Position numbers and translations under genes: made by a program. The notes under the pieces were generated by a model that did not search any database, was not told the origin of the DNA, and saw only the letters and a program-made list of their open reading frames with translations. DNA of 64,000 bases from CAVZMI01 sp050011775 (lineage in GTDB: Bacteria; Bacteroidota; Ignavibacteria; UBA10030; CAVZMI01), in contig JBEKIL010000001.1 in assembly GCA_050011775.1 (NCBI GenBank), positions 310,001 through 374,000 on the forward strand, given 5' to 3'. Positions 33,417 through 43,500 of the stretch are shown piece after piece (position 1 is the stretch's first letter; each line of letters opens with the position of its first letter).

Positions 33417-33986
33417 TTAGGATTTTGTAAGAGAATCCTGGATGATTGCGTCGACATCGGCGATAGCTTTTTCAAGGATGTCGTTCACAATATGATATTT
33501 AAAACTTTTTCCCTCCTGAAGTTCCATCTCAACTCTGGATAGACGAATCTGTAATTGCCGAGTTGTTTCAGTACCCCGAAGCGCAAGACGCCGGTGAAGG
33601 ATCTCGAGATTCGGCGGTTCAATAAAAATCGTGACGGCATCATGAGGATAGAGGCGCTTGATCGAGAGACCGCCTTTCACGTCGATATCGAAAATCATCG
33701 AAGTCCCGGCGTGAAGAGCATCCTCAATCTGACTCTTCAAAGTGCCGTAGCGGTTGCCGAAGAATTCTTCCCATTCTGCAAACTCACCGATATCGATCCT
33801 TCGTTGAAATTCTTGCTGCGTAAGAAAGAAGTAATCGTGTCCATTAATCTCGTCGTCTCTTTTTTTGCGCGTTGTTGCGGAAATAGAAAAACGAAACTCC
33901 GGATGACGCTGGAGAATCGCCTTTACAATCGTAGTTTTTCCGCACCCGCTGGGCGCCGAGATCACAAAGAGCCTTGGTGCATTCAT
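33417..33986 (-). CDS. gmk: Guanylate kinase
   Basis: 189 residues. Phosphorylates GMP to GDP using ATP. P-loop SAPSGCGKTTIVKAIL, GMP-binding FSISATTRKKRDDEINGHDYF, and the lid/catalytic region VKGGLSIKRLYP with FIEPPNLEILHRRL. Its ATG overlaps the yicC stop by one base (TAATG), so the two genes are translationally coupled. Confidence 0.95.
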   Translation of the reverse strand: MNAPRLFVISAPSGCGKTTIVKAILQRHPEFRFSISATTRKKRDDEINGHDYFFLTQQEFQRRIDIGEFAEWEEFFGNRYGTLKSQIEDALHAGTSMIFDIDVKGGLSIKRLYPHDAVTIFIEPPNLEILHRRLALRGTETTRQLQIRLSRVEMELQEGKSFKYHIVNDILEKAIADVDAIIQDSLTKS

Positions 33987-34864
33987 TATTCGATATTCTG
34001 CAGCTGCTCACGAATACGTTCTAATTCTTCTTTCACCTTTACAACAGTATGGGAAATAACCGTGTCGCTGCTTTTTGATCCAATAGTGTTGATCTCGCGG
34101 TTCATCTCCTGAATTAGAAAATTCAATTTACGGCCCGCTGAATCCGCACCGTTAAGAGCTTCGGTAAAGAATTTTACATGACTTCTGAAACGGACACATT
34201 CTTCAGTGACATCCATTTTATCTGCAAGTAGAATAATCTCCAGTTCAAGACGGGCCGGGTCGATTTTCTCCTCATCGATAACCTGACGAACCCGTTCTAT
34301 TAATCTCTGACGTTCTTCAGGAAGCCTGGCCCTGGAAAGATTCTCGATCTCATTCACTTTTTCTTCCATTAACAGCAGGCGCTTGAGAAAATCCTTTTTT
34401 AATTCTGCACCCTCCTTCATTCGCATGAGATTGAGTTCATCGATAGCACTTTCGAGTGCTTTGACAACAAATTTCCACTCTTGTTCACTCGCATCTTCAA
34501 CTTCCTCGGCTTTAATGATATCCGAAAACTTCAGGAGATGGTCAAGACTCACTTTCTCCTTCATCCTCACCGTTCTTCGAAGCTCATTGAGCAATTTGTA
34601 ATATGCTTTAGCAGCTGACTTATCGATCGTAACGGGAACCTCCCCATCGGAGACATGCTCAATGGTAATATTGACATTGATCTTTCCGCGACTTAGTTTC
34701 TGACGGATATATTCCTTGATGTCGTTCTCACGAAGTATGAGTGTCCGTGGAAGCCGGGAATTGACTTCTAAAAACCGGCTGTTCACACTCCGGATTTCAA
34801 CGGTGGCAGTGATTTCCTTATTACTTGCTTCACCCCGTCCATAACCGGTCATGCTTGAAATCAT
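33986..34864 (-). CDS. yicC: YicC-family endoribonuclease-like protein
   Basis: About 292 residues from the ATG at 34864 (MISSMTGYGRGEA), the family-typical N-terminus. Upstream in-frame residues to 34927 are not conserved in style and lie over the promoter. N-terminal YicC domain (EIRSVNSRFLEVNSRLP) and C-terminal DUF1732 (FLIQEMNREINTIGSKSSD). YicC proteins are reported as endoribonucleases involved in RNA turnover. It is the first gene of the operon. Confidence 0.93.
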   Translation of the reverse strand: MISSMTGYGRGEASNKEITATVEIRSVNSRFLEVNSRLPRTLILRENDIKEYIRQKLSRGKINVNITIEHVSDGEVPVTIDKSAAKAYYKLLNELRRTVRMKEKVSLDHLLKFSDIIKAEEVEDASEQEWKFVVKALESAIDELNLMRMKEGAELKKDFLKRLLLMEEKVNEIENLSRARLPEERQRLIERVRQVIDEEKIDPARLELEIILLADKMDVTEECVRFRSHVKFFTEALNGADSAGRKLNFLIQEMNREINTIGSKSSDTVISHTVVKVKEELERIREQLQNIE

Positions 34865-34898
34865 GGAAAACCCCGATAAATGGAAAAATTTGCACCAT

Positions 34899-34927
34899 AA
34901 GGTACAAAAAAACTCACCCGTAGTCAA
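34899..34927 (-). promoter_or_regulatory. Promoter of the yicC-gmk-rpoZ-coaBC-udg-dnaB operon
   Basis: On the minus strand TTGACT (34927-34922), a 17-base spacer and TACCTT (34904-34899), giving a start site near 34892 and a ~28-base leader to yicC. The -10 is weak. DnaA boxes lie about 30 bases upstream of the -35. Confidence 0.5.
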
Positions 34928-34957
34928 TGAAAAGCTTTAAACAAGATGTGAACGGAT

Positions 34958-35031
34958 TTATCCACATCTTACCCACATCCAATTTCTTTTTCGACATGTA
35001 ATTACTATATTTCTCATCCAACTGTGGATAA
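34958..35031. promoter_or_regulatory. DnaA-box cluster between yicC operon and NFACT gene
   Basis: Two perfect DnaA boxes: TTATCCACA at 34958-34966 and its inverse TGTGGATAA at 35023-35031. A third site, TTACCCACA (one mismatch), sits at 34969-34977, 11 bp from the first in the same orientation, that is about one helical turn. The cluster flanks AT-rich sequence and a TATATT -10 (35006-35011) reading toward the NFACT gene. DnaA could regulate the dnaB-containing operon, the NFACT gene, or both; an origin function cannot be excluded. Confidence 0.6.
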
Positions 35032-35034
35032 CAA

Positions 35035-36717
35035 ATGCTGACGCACTATGCAACATTGACATATCTTGCACGCTGGCTTGATGAAATGCATGTCGGAGCA
35101 TCTATTCATGAGGTTTTCTCGCAAACGCGGAATGAGCTCATGTTGCACTTCGAACAGCGTGAACAACATTCGGCTTTAAGGATATCTGTCGAACCGCATA
35201 GAAATTTTGTATATCTGCTCCACGACATAAAACGAGCAAAACGAAATACCATTGATCTTTTTCCGCTAGTTATCGGGAGAACAATCGATAGTATCGCATC
35301 TGCTCACCACGATAGAACCCTGCTTCTTCGTTGTTCTGGGCAACTTACTGTGGCAATTCAGATGTACGGTAGTGCGGCAAATGTGCTCGTTGTTAATGAT
35401 CAAAATGCTATTATTGATGCATTTGTCCGCTCAAAAGAAACGGTCGGGAAAATTGTCACGTTGGAACGGGGCGGAAACACCGACATGTCATTATTAAATT
35501 CGTTCAATGAATTCTTCTATACACTCAAAGCTCATGATCGCATGCTTCTTCGTGAAGCCCTCAAATCTATGTTTCCTTATCTCGGTAGGATACTCGTCGA
35601 AGAAGTTCTGCATCGGACACAATTCGAGGCGGCAACACCTATTGCCTCAGTGACAGATGACCAGGTGCGAATACTCTTTCAAACACTTCAGAATCTCTCC
35701 GGTCAATTGACACAACCGGCGCCCAGGATTTACTATAAACGCGATTCACCAATCGCATTTTCACTTATTTCACTTTCACAATATTCACATCTCAAATGCG
35801 AGGAATTCGATTCGATCAATAATGCACTTCGCGTATATGTTTCAAAGAGCCTGAGAGATGAATACTTCGAGGGTGGGCAACATGAGTTGCAGCGACAACT
35901 ACAAACCGAAATACTCAGGATTGAGCGGACTATCGGTAAAATCCGTGCAGATCTTACCAATACAGATCGTGTAGAACAATATGAGAGATATGGAAAGATA
36001 CTTATGACCTATGCGAGTTCTCTTGTGCAATTGAAGGAAGAGGTCAAACTTGACGATCCTTTCACTGGGGTTCCGGTGACAATTCCCCTTGATTTGAGGT
36101 TGACGCTGGTGCAGAATGCAGAGAGGTATTTTGATCGGGCAAAAAAGGCAAAGTCTGCGCGGCGTGAATCGGAAGAACGCTTAAAGACACTTGAGAAAAC
36201 AATAACTGTGCTTCGTACACTTTATGAGAATATTTCCAAATGCACAACAGGAGACGAACTGAAAGAATTTATTCAGGCGCAAAAAAAAGAATTGCAAGCA
36301 TATAACATAATCAGAAATGTAAAAACCGATGAGTCGGTACCATTCCGTATATTTCATGTTGACGGGGGCTTTGAAGTGTGGGCGGGAAAGAGCAGCAAGA
36401 ATAACGATGAATTAACATTACACTATACAAAGCCAAATGATCTCTGGTTTCATGTGCGTGGGAGCGGTGGATCACATGTCGTTCTTCGTGTTGCTACAGG
36501 AAACGGTGAGCCTTCCAAAAAAGCGAAGGAACAGGCAGCGTCAATTGCAGCATACTACAGCAGACAAAGAAATGCAAAGTATGTACCAGTTGCGATGACG
36601 GAAAAAAAATATGTACGGAAACCGAAAGGAACTCCAGCCGGCACCGTCGTTATCGAGCGGGAGAAGGTTCTCTTAGTAATTCCTGCGCTTCCCCAGAAAG
36701 AGGAAAGTCGGCCTTAA
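35035..36717 (+). CDS. NFACT-family protein (RqcH/Rqc2 homologue, FbpA-like)
   Basis: 560 residues. NFACT-N domain at ~1-250 (LTYLARWLDEMHVGASIHEVF; TLLLRCSGQLTV). A long charged coiled-coil covers ~270-430, and a C-terminal NFACT-R domain (DUF814) contains NDLWFHVRGSGGSHVVLR and KYVRKPKGTPAGTVVIEREK. Bacterial RqcH binds stalled 50S-peptidyl-tRNA complexes and adds alanine tails in ribosome quality control; older annotations call it a fibronectin-binding protein. It begins with ATG at 35035 immediately after a DnaA box. Confidence 0.85.
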   Translation: MLTHYATLTYLARWLDEMHVGASIHEVFSQTRNELMLHFEQREQHSALRISVEPHRNFVYLLHDIKRAKRNTIDLFPLVIGRTIDSIASAHHDRTLLLRCSGQLTVAIQMYGSAANVLVVNDQNAIIDAFVRSKETVGKIVTLERGGNTDMSLLNSFNEFFYTLKAHDRMLLREALKSMFPYLGRILVEEVLHRTQFEAATPIASVTDDQVRILFQTLQNLSGQLTQPAPRIYYKRDSPIAFSLISLSQYSHLKCEEFDSINNALRVYVSKSLRDEYFEGGQHELQRQLQTEILRIERTIGKIRADLTNTDRVEQYERYGKILMTYASSLVQLKEEVKLDDPFTGVPVTIPLDLRLTLVQNAERYFDRAKKAKSARRESEERLKTLEKTITVLRTLYENISKCTTGDELKEFIQAQKKELQAYNIIRNVKTDESVPFRIFHVDGGFEVWAGKSSKNNDELTLHYTKPNDLWFHVRGSGGSHVVLRVATGNGEPSKKAKEQAASIAAYYSRQRNAKYVPVAMTEKKYVRKPKGTPAGTVVIEREKVLLVIPALPQKEESRP

Positions 36718-36838
36718 CAGATTATTGATTTACAACGTGACAGGTAGCGCTTTGAGCAGATTGTATGAACGTCATTCTCGCTACGATGTCATCGGTTTTA
36801 TACACCGCTACCGCAGAAACTTCCAGATTTTTCTGATC

Positions 36839-37828
36839 TCAAATATCAAGATCTACAAAAACAGCACAATGATCCGAAGCTTCCGTATTTTCCGTAATAC
36901 CCGGGAATCGTTTTCCGGTATAGAACCTGCATAACGGACTCAGTCCTCCCCGCTCGATTATAAGTTCTGCCTTCGGATTTTTCTTGCGAATTGCCGGAGA
37001 GATAAAGATATAATCCATTTTTGAAACGCTCGACCGTTTTTGATTTTTCATTGATAAAAAATGGGTCCATTGCTGACCGTCGAGCGAATCATCGATCGGG
37101 ATAACCGCTTTTGTCTTGTAGAATGCGGCAAGATCGGAAACGCCATCGGCCGGCGGGGCACAATTTAAATCACCTAGGACGATATATTGTGCGTTATGAT
37201 CGCTTGTGTATTTTTCCTCAACAATTTCAACAACGCGTTCGGCTTGCATCCGACGTTTTAGGACATCGTCCGACGGTTTTTTCCCACGTTTTGTGAAAGC
37301 CTCCTGTGCTTTAAAATGATTTATAAGAAACGTGACGATCTGCTTATTGATAAGAACATCAACTTCAAGACAATCACGTGAAAATATATGAGACGGACTT
37401 TTGTGGGAAGGAAGATTTTTTGTCTCGAACATATGCGTTCGTATATTGAGAATAGGATGATTGGAAAAAAGACCGACATCGATCATCCTCATACTGTCAT
37501 TTCCTTCAATGAGGATGGAATACTTGAAATAGTGGTGCATGAATTCAGAATTAAACAACCGCATCGTCGGAAGATTTTCGACCTCCTGAACAGCAAGAAT
37601 ATCGGGAGAATTATTGAGTACAACCGCCGCGGTATTCTGACGCTGCTTCCGGCTGATTTCCCTCGGTGTCGGTATGTCTTCCCGTCCGGGAAGGAAGTTT
37701 ACCAATCCCTCACTCGCACTTGGCCTTATGAAGTCGACATATTTCTTTTCATCCCATGGAATGTCGAGGAATTTATAACGGGTAAACATGTTCTCACAAT
37801 TGAATGTACCCACTTTAATCTTTGCCAT
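36839..37828 (-). CDS. Endonuclease/exonuclease/phosphatase-family protein
   Basis: 329 residues, EEP fold. N-terminal VGTFNCENMFTRYKF, metal-binding Glu in ILAVQEVENLPTM, NHFKAQEA, catalytic VLGDLNCAPPADG, and C-terminal EASDHCAVFVDLDI. Members cleave DNA, RNA or phosphoesters; this one has no signal peptide and no fused domain, so substrate is open. It lies alone between convergent and divergent neighbours. The 120 bases between it and the NFACT gene contain no clear terminator. Confidence 0.8.
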   Translation of the reverse strand: MAKIKVGTFNCENMFTRYKFLDIPWDEKKYVDFIRPSASEGLVNFLPGREDIPTPREISRKQRQNTAAVVLNNSPDILAVQEVENLPTMRLFNSEFMHHYFKYSILIEGNDSMRMIDVGLFSNHPILNIRTHMFETKNLPSHKSPSHIFSRDCLEVDVLINKQIVTFLINHFKAQEAFTKRGKKPSDDVLKRRMQAERVVEIVEEKYTSDHNAQYIVLGDLNCAPPADGVSDLAAFYKTKAVIPIDDSLDGQQWTHFLSMKNQKRSSVSKMDYIFISPAIRKKNPKAELIIERGGLSPLCRFYTGKRFPGITENTEASDHCAVFVDLDI

Positions 37829-37940
37829 AGAAAGTCCCTTTCACTTTAAGATCAATAATATCAAAGGGACAGCAAAATATCAAGTGAAAAACACGAGAAA
37901 CTATATAAATTTGCGGTTTCTTGACCGACAGAGAAAAAGC

Positions 37941-37969
37941 TTGACAAACTTGCCCAAATTTGATATATT
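37941..37969 (+). promoter_or_regulatory. Consensus sigma70-type promoter
   Basis: TTGACA (37941-37946), a 17-base spacer and TATATT (37964-37969), the best promoter match I noticed in the window. Transcription would start near 37976, leaving a 255-base leader before the flippase start codon. Confidence 0.75.
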
Positions 37970-38003
37970 GCTAACCCATATAAGGAGTTCTGATTTATAG
38001 CAC

Positions 38004-38210
38004 CTTCGTTAAAGGATTGATATAATTTTATTATGAATATCTTCAGAATAGATGTCTGAAGTCATATCCCCGTAAGGAAAGGACGTCGGTGCGGGGCGAG
38101 GGAAGCCTTTAACGAAGTCGGATAGTAAAATTGAGATTATTTTAAGGAAGCCGAATGTTAAAGGCAATCCCGGATGCAAGGGATGGGCAATTGACATTCG
38201 GCTTTACTAT
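38004..38210 (+). ncRNA. Candidate structured RNA/riboswitch-like leader of unknown class
   Basis: Domain 1 (38004-38117) is closed by a perfect 12-bp helix, CTTCGTTAAAGG/CCTTTAACGAAG. It encloses CTTCAGA/TCTGAAG (38041-38061), CCCCG/CGGGG (38068-38096) and an AT hairpin, giving a multi-branched layout with purine-rich joining segments. Domain 2 (38122-38210) has an 11-bp perfect helix AAGCCGAATGT/ACATTCGGCTT, extended by ATAGTA/TACTAT across a bulge, with an inner ATCCC/GGGAT hairpin. I recognise no TPP, SAM, cobalamin, c-di-GMP, glycine or T-box signature. The 402 bases between flanking genes otherwise hold only the promoter. All pairings were made by eye. Confidence 0.5.
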
Positions 38211-38230
38211 TTCCAACGAAAGGGTGCCCG

Positions 38231-39493
38231 GTGCTCCGCTCGCTCTTCCAGAATATAACAGCACGACAGAGTGGGGTCCTATTCGTTGCCCAGCTTGTGA
38301 ATGCAATTCTGGGACTCGGCATCACGATTGCCAATACACGGTTATTGTCAGTTGATGATTTCGGTATTTTTTCGTTTGTTACATCGACAATCCTTTTTAT
38401 CGGATGGTTCTTTGACTTTGGATTGTTCTCGGCCGGGTCGCGGCTAATGGCGGTGATCCCGGAATCGCCGGAGCGGGGGGATGAACGCAAACTCGCCGGT
38501 GCGATGGTCGTTCTGACGGGCGGTGTGAGCATCGTCTTTGGACTATGCATCGTTTTGGTGAGTCTTTTCATCGATCGTTTTTTTACGAGCCATATCGGCG
38601 GGTATTTGTTATTGCTTGCGCCACTGATAATGGTGTTTCCGTTCCAGGGAATGCTTACGTTATTGTTCCGCGGAAGCAATGAAATCGGGAAATTAGCAAT
38701 CCATACAATACTGCCGCGTTTACTTTACTGTTGCGTGGTAGGTATGGTCGTGATAACCGGTCGGTTCAGTCTGCTTCTTTCACTTGTGCTGTACTTTGGA
38801 GCTCTCACGCTGGCGATGATCGCTGTGGCAGTAGCTACAAAGCCTGATTTTGCAGATGTTTTCGTGCGAGTACGGCATATTATGAAGGAAACACGTGAGT
38901 ACGGAATTTATATCTACTCCGGTACGATCGTTGATAATTTGACAACCGGAAGTGATAAATTGTTGATTTCGTATGTACTTGGCGCAACATCGGTTGGATA
39001 TTATAGTGTCGCTCAGACGATCGTACTCCCGATTTCGATGTTCGCGCGTGCGATAGGAATAAGCATTTTTAAGCGATTTGCTTCGCTTGAACGGATTCCC
39101 AGGAACATTTTTATTGCTAACAGTATATGGATACTGGGAATTGCGGGGATAGTGGTGATCGGTAACCAATGGATTATCCGATCCGTCTTCTCAGAGAAGT
39201 ACAATGCCGTGCGTGATATTATTCCGATCCTTGTATTTGGAATGATCTTTAATGGCTGGAACCAGATTTATCACAGTTATTTTTCGGCCCGGCGTCTTGG
39301 AAAATATATGCGGAACATCTCAATCACGACATCGACGTTGAATGTGGCAGCGGACATTGTACTAATTCCACTGATAGGTCTGATGGGCGCGGCGCTTGCT
39401 GACATGATGACATCCGTACTGGATTATGGATTAAATCGTTACTATTACAGACAATATCATAGCGTAATGCTGGAGGTTAAGAAGAATGCTTAA
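38231..39493 (+). CDS. Polysaccharide flippase (Wzx/MATE-like oligosaccharide exporter)
   Basis: 420 residues with about 12 membrane helices. The N-terminus (VLFVAQLVNAILGLGITIAN, TRLLSVDDFGIFSFVTS) and mid-part (YSVAQTIVLPISMFARAIG) match polysaccharide-biosynthesis flippases. These move undecaprenol-linked glycans across the inner membrane. Start is GTG at 38231 with AAAGGG eight bases upstream. The last eight bases overlap porV, linking glycan export with the T9SS region. No glycosyltransferase cluster is adjacent. A long structured leader precedes it. Confidence 0.85.
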   Translation: MLRSLFQNITARQSGVLFVAQLVNAILGLGITIANTRLLSVDDFGIFSFVTSTILFIGWFFDFGLFSAGSRLMAVIPESPERGDERKLAGAMVVLTGGVSIVFGLCIVLVSLFIDRFFTSHIGGYLLLLAPLIMVFPFQGMLTLLFRGSNEIGKLAIHTILPRLLYCCVVGMVVITGRFSLLLSLVLYFGALTLAMIAVAVATKPDFADVFVRVRHIMKETREYGIYIYSGTIVDNLTTGSDKLLISYVLGATSVGYYSVAQTIVLPISMFARAIGISIFKRFASLERIPRNIFIANSIWILGIAGIVVIGNQWIIRSVFSEKYNAVRDIIPILVFGMIFNGWNQIYHSYFSARRLGKYMRNISITTSTLNVAADIVLIPLIGLMGAALADMMTSVLDYGLNRYYYRQYHSVMLEVKKNA

Positions 39494-40586
39494 GCAATCA
39501 ATAGTGATGTGTGGTGTGGTACTGATCCTGTTATTTCTCGTTGTACCGAGTTCGGTACAGGCTCAGGGGGAAGCAGCAGTCCCGTTTCTATTAATCTCGC
39601 CCGCACCGCGAGCAAGTGCACTTGGTGAATCAGGGGCAGGCATCGCCGACGATGCATCGGCAATGTTCTACAACCCTGCAGGGCTGGCTTTTCAGCATGG
39701 TTATGAAGTCAGTCTCTCGCATTCAAGCTGGCTTCCGCAGTTACAACTATCGGATCTTTTTTATGAGAACCTGTATTTCAAAGCTGAAATGCCGAGCATC
39801 AGTGGGACGATCGGCGCCAGCATCATTTACATGAATTACGGAGAATTCAATAGGACAGGTGAATCCGGTCCTGAAGTTATTGGCACGTTCCGAAGTTTCG
39901 AAATGGCCGCTGCTCTCGGATATTCCACGCTAATTACAGATGAGTTTTCAATAGGAACGAGTTTGCGCTTCATCTACAGTAAACTTGCCGATGTAGGTGC
40001 GGGACAAGAACAAGGAAAAGGTATTGCATCAACGGTGAGCGCCGATATCGCCCTCCTTTATAAACCGAAAGTACTTGAAATTCCATTAGTCGGTGATATC
40101 GGAAATGCATTTAGCGTCGGCATGAATTTGTCGAATCTCGGTCCGACAATGACCTACATAGATAAAGAACAAGCTGATCCGATACCGACAAACCTCCGGC
40201 TGGGATTTGGATATAAGATTCTTAACAGTGAACATAACGATCTGAATTTTTCTCTTGATTTTAGTCGCCTCCTTGTACGGCGATATCCACCGGAGGAAGA
40301 GAAAAAACCGGATCCGTTTTATAAGGCTCTCTTCACCGCGTGGGGTGACGGCGGGCTTCAAAGAGTTGTCGAAGGAGTAGGATTGGAATATTGGTACGAT
40401 AAGACAGTCGCCCTTCGGGCTGGGTATTTCCATGAGGATGAGAAATATGGTAATAGAAAATTCCTAACATTCGGCGGCGGAATTCGCTATGACATTTATG
40501 GATTTGATTTTAGTTATATTTCTGCCTCGGACAGCAGTCCACTTGCAAATACATTGCGTTTTTCAATATTGATTAACTGGCAATAA
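39486..40586 (+). CDS. PorV/PorQ-family outer-membrane protein (T9SS-associated)
   Basis: 366 residues. Signal peptide (cleavage after VQAQ), then the PorV-family opening LLISPAPRASALGESGAGIA DDASAMFYNPAGLA and repeating amphipathic beta strands of a FadL-like 14-strand barrel ending FSILINWQ. In T9SS, PorV shuttles cargo from the SprA/Sov translocon to the attachment complex. A T9SS cargo gene follows after two bases and sprA lies 11 kb on, supporting the assignment. Ribosome binding site GGAGG nine bases before the ATG, inside the flippase gene. Confidence 0.85.
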   Translation: MLKQSIVMCGVVLILLFLVVPSSVQAQGEAAVPFLLISPAPRASALGESGAGIADDASAMFYNPAGLAFQHGYEVSLSHSSWLPQLQLSDLFYENLYFKAEMPSISGTIGASIIYMNYGEFNRTGESGPEVIGTFRSFEMAAALGYSTLITDEFSIGTSLRFIYSKLADVGAGQEQGKGIASTVSADIALLYKPKVLEIPLVGDIGNAFSVGMNLSNLGPTMTYIDKEQADPIPTNLRLGFGYKILNSEHNDLNFSLDFSRLLVRRYPPEEEKKPDPFYKALFTAWGDGGLQRVVEGVGLEYWYDKTVALRAGYFHEDEKYGNRKFLTFGGGIRYDIYGFDFSYISASDSSPLANTLRFSILINWQ

Positions 40587-40588
40587 TA

Positions 40589-43500
40589 ATGAGAAGTCTT
40601 CTTTGCTGGCTGGTGGGCAGCATGATAGCAGTTTCAGTCGCTCACGCACAGCAATTGAGTCACCCTCTCTCCCTTGATGGGGGTGACTCTTTTTTTAGGC
40701 TTAACGTAGCACCATCGGTTATTACTCATCCGGATACCCTGCGTGTCCTGGCCATCATGATTCAATTTCAGCCTGATTCTGATTCGCGGACTACAGGGAA
40801 CGGTACCTTCGATATTTCACAAAGCGCCGACACCCTATTTGATCCACCACCGCACAATCTGCAGTATTTCCTGAATCATCTGAAATTTGCAGAAAATTAC
40901 TTCAGGAAAGTCTCGAATGGAAAATTAATCGTCCAGAGCGAAGTCGTGAACCGGCTGTTTATAGTATCAAAAAAAATGCAGGCCTATGCACCTCAACTTA
41001 TTGGGACCGACTACACACCACTTGCTCAACTTATGGTTGATGCATGGCGGTTGGCTGATTCGTTATCGCCGGAGATTGATTTCTCGCGATACAATACCTT
41101 TATTATCTTTCATGCGGGAGCCGGACGCGACTTCAATCTTGCCGAACAGGGAAACCCGCTACCGTACGATCTTCCGTCGCTTTACCTGAATCTCCAATCG
41201 GCAAAGAAGTTCTTGGGAAACTCGTTTGAAGGAATTCCTGTCGACTCGGGAAAAACTTTTATTACCTCATCAATCATCCTACCCGAAACCGAACGGCTTG
41301 TTATCGGCGAAGGCATATTTTCAACACTTATAAATTACAGCTGGAATGGACTTCTTGCCGCCATGATCGGAAGTCATTTAGGACTCCCCGATCTATACAA
41401 TACATCGAATGGACAATCTGGAATCGGCCGGTTCGGGTTGATGGACGGTGCAGGATTTTTCAGCTATCACGGCCTTTTTCCTCCCGAGCCTTCAGCGTGG
41501 GAGCGTATTGCTCTCGGGTGGGCTAAAGTAATTGAAGTACCCTCTGGAATTTCCGAGGTTCGTGTACATGCCGTCGGACTTCACGATGGGAGCGACAGCA
41601 TCATTTTTAAAGTCCCGATCAATAGCCGGGAATATTATCTCATTGAAAACCGGAATCGCGATCCACTTAAAAATGGCCAGCTTGTATCCATGATCGTCAA
41701 TGGACAACTCGTTACACAGCACTTCAACGGTGATACCACCGACATTGCATTGTTTAACGAGGACAATCCGAATGCAATCCGCGGTGTTCTTGTCGATGTA
41801 GAAGATTATGATTGGAGTCTTCCGGGAGGGGTCGATACAAACAATGTCGTTTATGACGGCGGCATGTTGATATGGCATATTGATGAAAATATTATCAGTG
41901 CCCGTCTTGAAACGAATACTATTAATAATGATCCACTGCAACGCGGAGTGGATCTTGAGGAAGCTGATGGGTCACAGGATATCGGTCAATCATACGGCAT
42001 GCTCGATCCGGCCGCCGGAAGCGAATATGGAACGTTGTTTGATTATTGGTATCTCGGAAACAAAGCTCCTCTTTTTATAGGTCGATTTGATGAAACGACA
42101 CATCCACCGGCACTTACAAATTCCTACTTACCGTCCCATGTAAGCATAGATGATTTCAGTTTGCGTGGGCCAATCATGAGTGCCCGGGTACGAATCGGTG
42201 ATGATAGAGTCCAGCCGCTTACAGGGTTCCCGAAGAAAATTGGTACAGTGGAACCGAAGCAGTCACCTGTTGCACTTTTTGGAACACCGAATATCAAACC
42301 AATCATTTTTACGCCGTCATCGAAGGGGCTCTATGGTTTTAGCCTATTCTCGGATACATCAAATAGTCCGATGGTATGGGGATGGATATGCGATTCGACA
42401 GGTCTCATTCTTAAACAACCATCACCAATAATGAGTATTGCATTGATTCCTGCTGATCCGGCCTATGGCAACAAACAGGTATTTGCGTGCGTCGACTCAA
42501 CGGATGCTGTTTTGTTCACAGGAGGTGAAGGAAAATGTAGTTCCATTCATTACATTACAGATGGCCATCCAGGAGAATATAATATCGTGACGCATAAGTC
42601 TGCGATTATAGGAATGAAGCAAGCACAGGCTTCACCAGCGTTTCTTGTTGGCGATGATTATGGAAGGATTGAAATAATAGATTTATCTGGAACGTTCAAG
42701 CAGAGTAGAAGTATTTCTAATCTCCCAATTGTTACATTTCTCGGACCCGTTGAGAACGATACGACCTGGGTCGCAGTAGCGGAAGATAGAGTGACAACAT
42801 CGGCCGGTGTCAATATTCCGGTTCAGGATAAAAAAATCGTTGGTGCGGCAGCGGGAGACGTCAACGGTGATGGAAAGCGGGAAATGGTACTGGTGACATC
42901 ATCACGCGATATCCTGGTCTATTCGTTTTTAGGCGATCTGATATCCGGATTTTCATTGAAAGTCCCGGATTCAATCGTTACATCCCCGGCGATTGCAGAT
43001 ATCGACAATGATGGAAAAGAAGATATCATCCTTACCGTTGGTCGCACTCTGCTGGTGATGAACTATTGCGGTTCTGCAATCGATAATTTCCCCGTGCAGT
43101 TTCCATCGGGAGAACCGATGACCGCATCGCCGGTGGTCGGCGATATCGATGGAGACGGAAGCGTCGACATTGTCGTCGGATTATCAAACGGAGAAATAGC
43201 GGCGGTGAACAAGAGGGGAAAGATGCTGACCGGATTTCCGCTTACCGCGGGCGGCGCTGTAGTGACCACTCCATTTCTCTTTAATATTCTGGGAAAGGTT
43301 GGATTGGCAGTAAGCTGTGGCGACAGTTCATTGTATGCGTGGCAGTTCAACACTCAGTATGTAGACAGTCTCATGCCGTGGCCCGGCTATCACCATGATG
43401 CGACGCAATCGAATACAACGGCTGTGAAGGAAACAGTGAGTCACCGGCTACCCGTGTCGGAATTTCTCCCGAAGTCGCGTGCTTATAACTGGCCAAACCC

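Noticed and set aside
34918..35034. Calling 34918-35034 the chromosomal replication origin
   Set aside because: Only three boxes, no dnaA, dnaN or gyrB genes nearby and no strong AT-rich unwinding element; GC skew could not be computed.
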